From positions 5,046,001 through 5,110,000 of the forward strand of contig NZ_JARKIN010000001.1 in assembly GCF_029351045.1 (NCBI RefSeq): a stretch of DNA of 64,000 nt, given 5' to 3'. Position 1 is the stretch's first letter, and every line of letters starts with the position of its first letter. A program made the position numbers and the translations under genes. This stretch comes from Streptomyces sp. WMMB303. GTDB taxonomy: Bacteria; Actinomycetota; Actinomycetes; Streptomycetales; Streptomycetaceae. Positions 62,509-64,000 of this stretch are shown here, piece by piece. The notes under the pieces were generated by a model that made no database searches, had not been told where the DNA came from, and saw only the letters and a program-made list of their open reading frames with translations.

Positions 62509-62553
62509 GCCGGGATCATGTCCACGCAACATGAACTGCCGGTGACCACGCAC

Positions 62554-62597
62554 AAAAAAGTCGTGGTCCCTGAACAGAAGTTCAGGGACCACGACTT
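62554..62597 (-). terminator. rho-independent terminator of the rRNA operon
   Basis: Perfect 18-bp stem (62558-62575 with 62580-62597), 4-base loop, followed on the minus strand by a run of T (62554-62559). Lies ten bases past the 5S 3' end. Confidence 0.95.
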
Positions 62598-62606
62598 GCA
62601 CGATTT

Positions 62607-62725
62607 GTTCGGCGGCGTCCTACTCTCCCACACGCTCCCGCATGCAGTACCATCGGCGCTGAAAGGCTTAGCTTCCGGGTTCGGAATGTGACCGGGCGTT
62701 TCCCTCACGCTATGACCACCGAAAC
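62607..62725 (-). rRNA. 5S ribosomal RNA
   Basis: About 119 bases on the minus strand. The start GTTTCGGTGGTCATAGCGTG, ATTCCGAACCCGGAAGC and TAGGACGCCGCCGAAC are typical of Streptomyces 5S. The helix IV/V region reads TGCATGCGGGAGCGTGTGGG, a variant of the usual form. Ends are approximate to a few bases. Confidence 0.95.
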
Positions 62726-62828
62726 ACGGTGAAACACACAACCAGCAGCACAACACCCACCCGACAACACGGGGATGGTGCTTGCACGGTTGTTGTCTCA
62801 GAACCGACACAGTGGACGCGAGCCTCTA

Positions 62829-64000
<1,172 letters not shown>

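Noticed and set aside
62509..62601. Extended start of the truncated aminotransferase at 62601
   Set aside because: This segment is the rRNA terminator hairpin and T-run; translation of it is an accident of the open frame.

Overview
The window is high-GC (roughly 70% or more) actinobacterial chromosome. Codon bias, gene content and gene order all point to Streptomyces or a very close relative: hflX-rshA-dapF-miaA-miaB, gluRK/gluABCD, recX-recA, lhr, clgR-cinA-pgsA-rimO, ftsK, osaB-osaA-osaC and then an rRNA operon. From memory this order matches the SCO5746-SCO5801 core region of S. coelicolor. There is no insertion sequence, prophage, CRISPR array or compositionally odd island. It is core chromosome with a few lineage-specific genes.

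Layout. 0-5 kb: the 5' end of a truncated gene and an IucA/IucC siderophore synthetase on the minus strand, then two tandem secreted trypsin-like lipoproteins (+). 5-17 kb: a mostly minus-strand housekeeping block (HflX GTPase, M1 metallopeptidase, RelA/SpoT homologue RshA, DapF, a small membrane protein, MiaA, an extradiol-dioxygenase-like protein, MiaB), interrupted by two small + genes, one an MT0933-type antitoxin. 17-22 kb: an anti-sigma-factor-like ATPase divergent from an orphan TAXI binding protein and a GH38 alpha-mannosidase. 22-28 kb: the glutamate-sensing pair gluR/gluK divergent from the glutamate ABC transporter gluABCD. 28-32 kb: a flavin monooxygenase, then recX and recA, with a recognisable DNA-damage promoter and a LexA-like box in front of recA. 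32-43 kb: AI-2E family membrane protein, DUF3046 protein, a toroid-fold protein, AraC regulator with azlC/azlD, the giant helicase Lhr, a MarR regulator and a Nei/Fpg glycosylase.

44-52 kb: clgR, cinA, pgsA, rimO, a RodZ-like HTH membrane protein and ftsK, all on the minus strand. 52-62 kb: the osmoadaptation locus. osaB (DNA-binding-free response regulator) and osaA (1879-residue soluble hybrid kinase with a tandem HAMP array of 92-residue units) face the divergent osaC (RsbW-like kinase, PAS, GAF, SpoIIE phosphatase). 61.6-64 kb: terminator, tRNA-Thr(GGT), a truncated and apparently catalytically dead DegT/StrS-type aminotransferase, the rRNA terminator, 5S rRNA and the 3' part of 23S rRNA, all on the minus strand.

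Functional themes are stress and growth control (ppGpp, SOS, Clp proteolysis, osmotic stress), tRNA and ribosome modification (MiaA, MiaB, RimO, HflX), glutamate sensing and import, and cell-envelope and chromosome segregation functions. I found no clearly new multi-gene system. The items most worth a second look are the poly-HAMP kinase locus, the hybrid synthetase motif of RshA, the pseudo-aminotransferase beside the rRNA operon, the perfect 10-bp-arm dyad upstream of the RodZ-like gene, and the paralogous secreted proteases with an unassigned N-terminal module.
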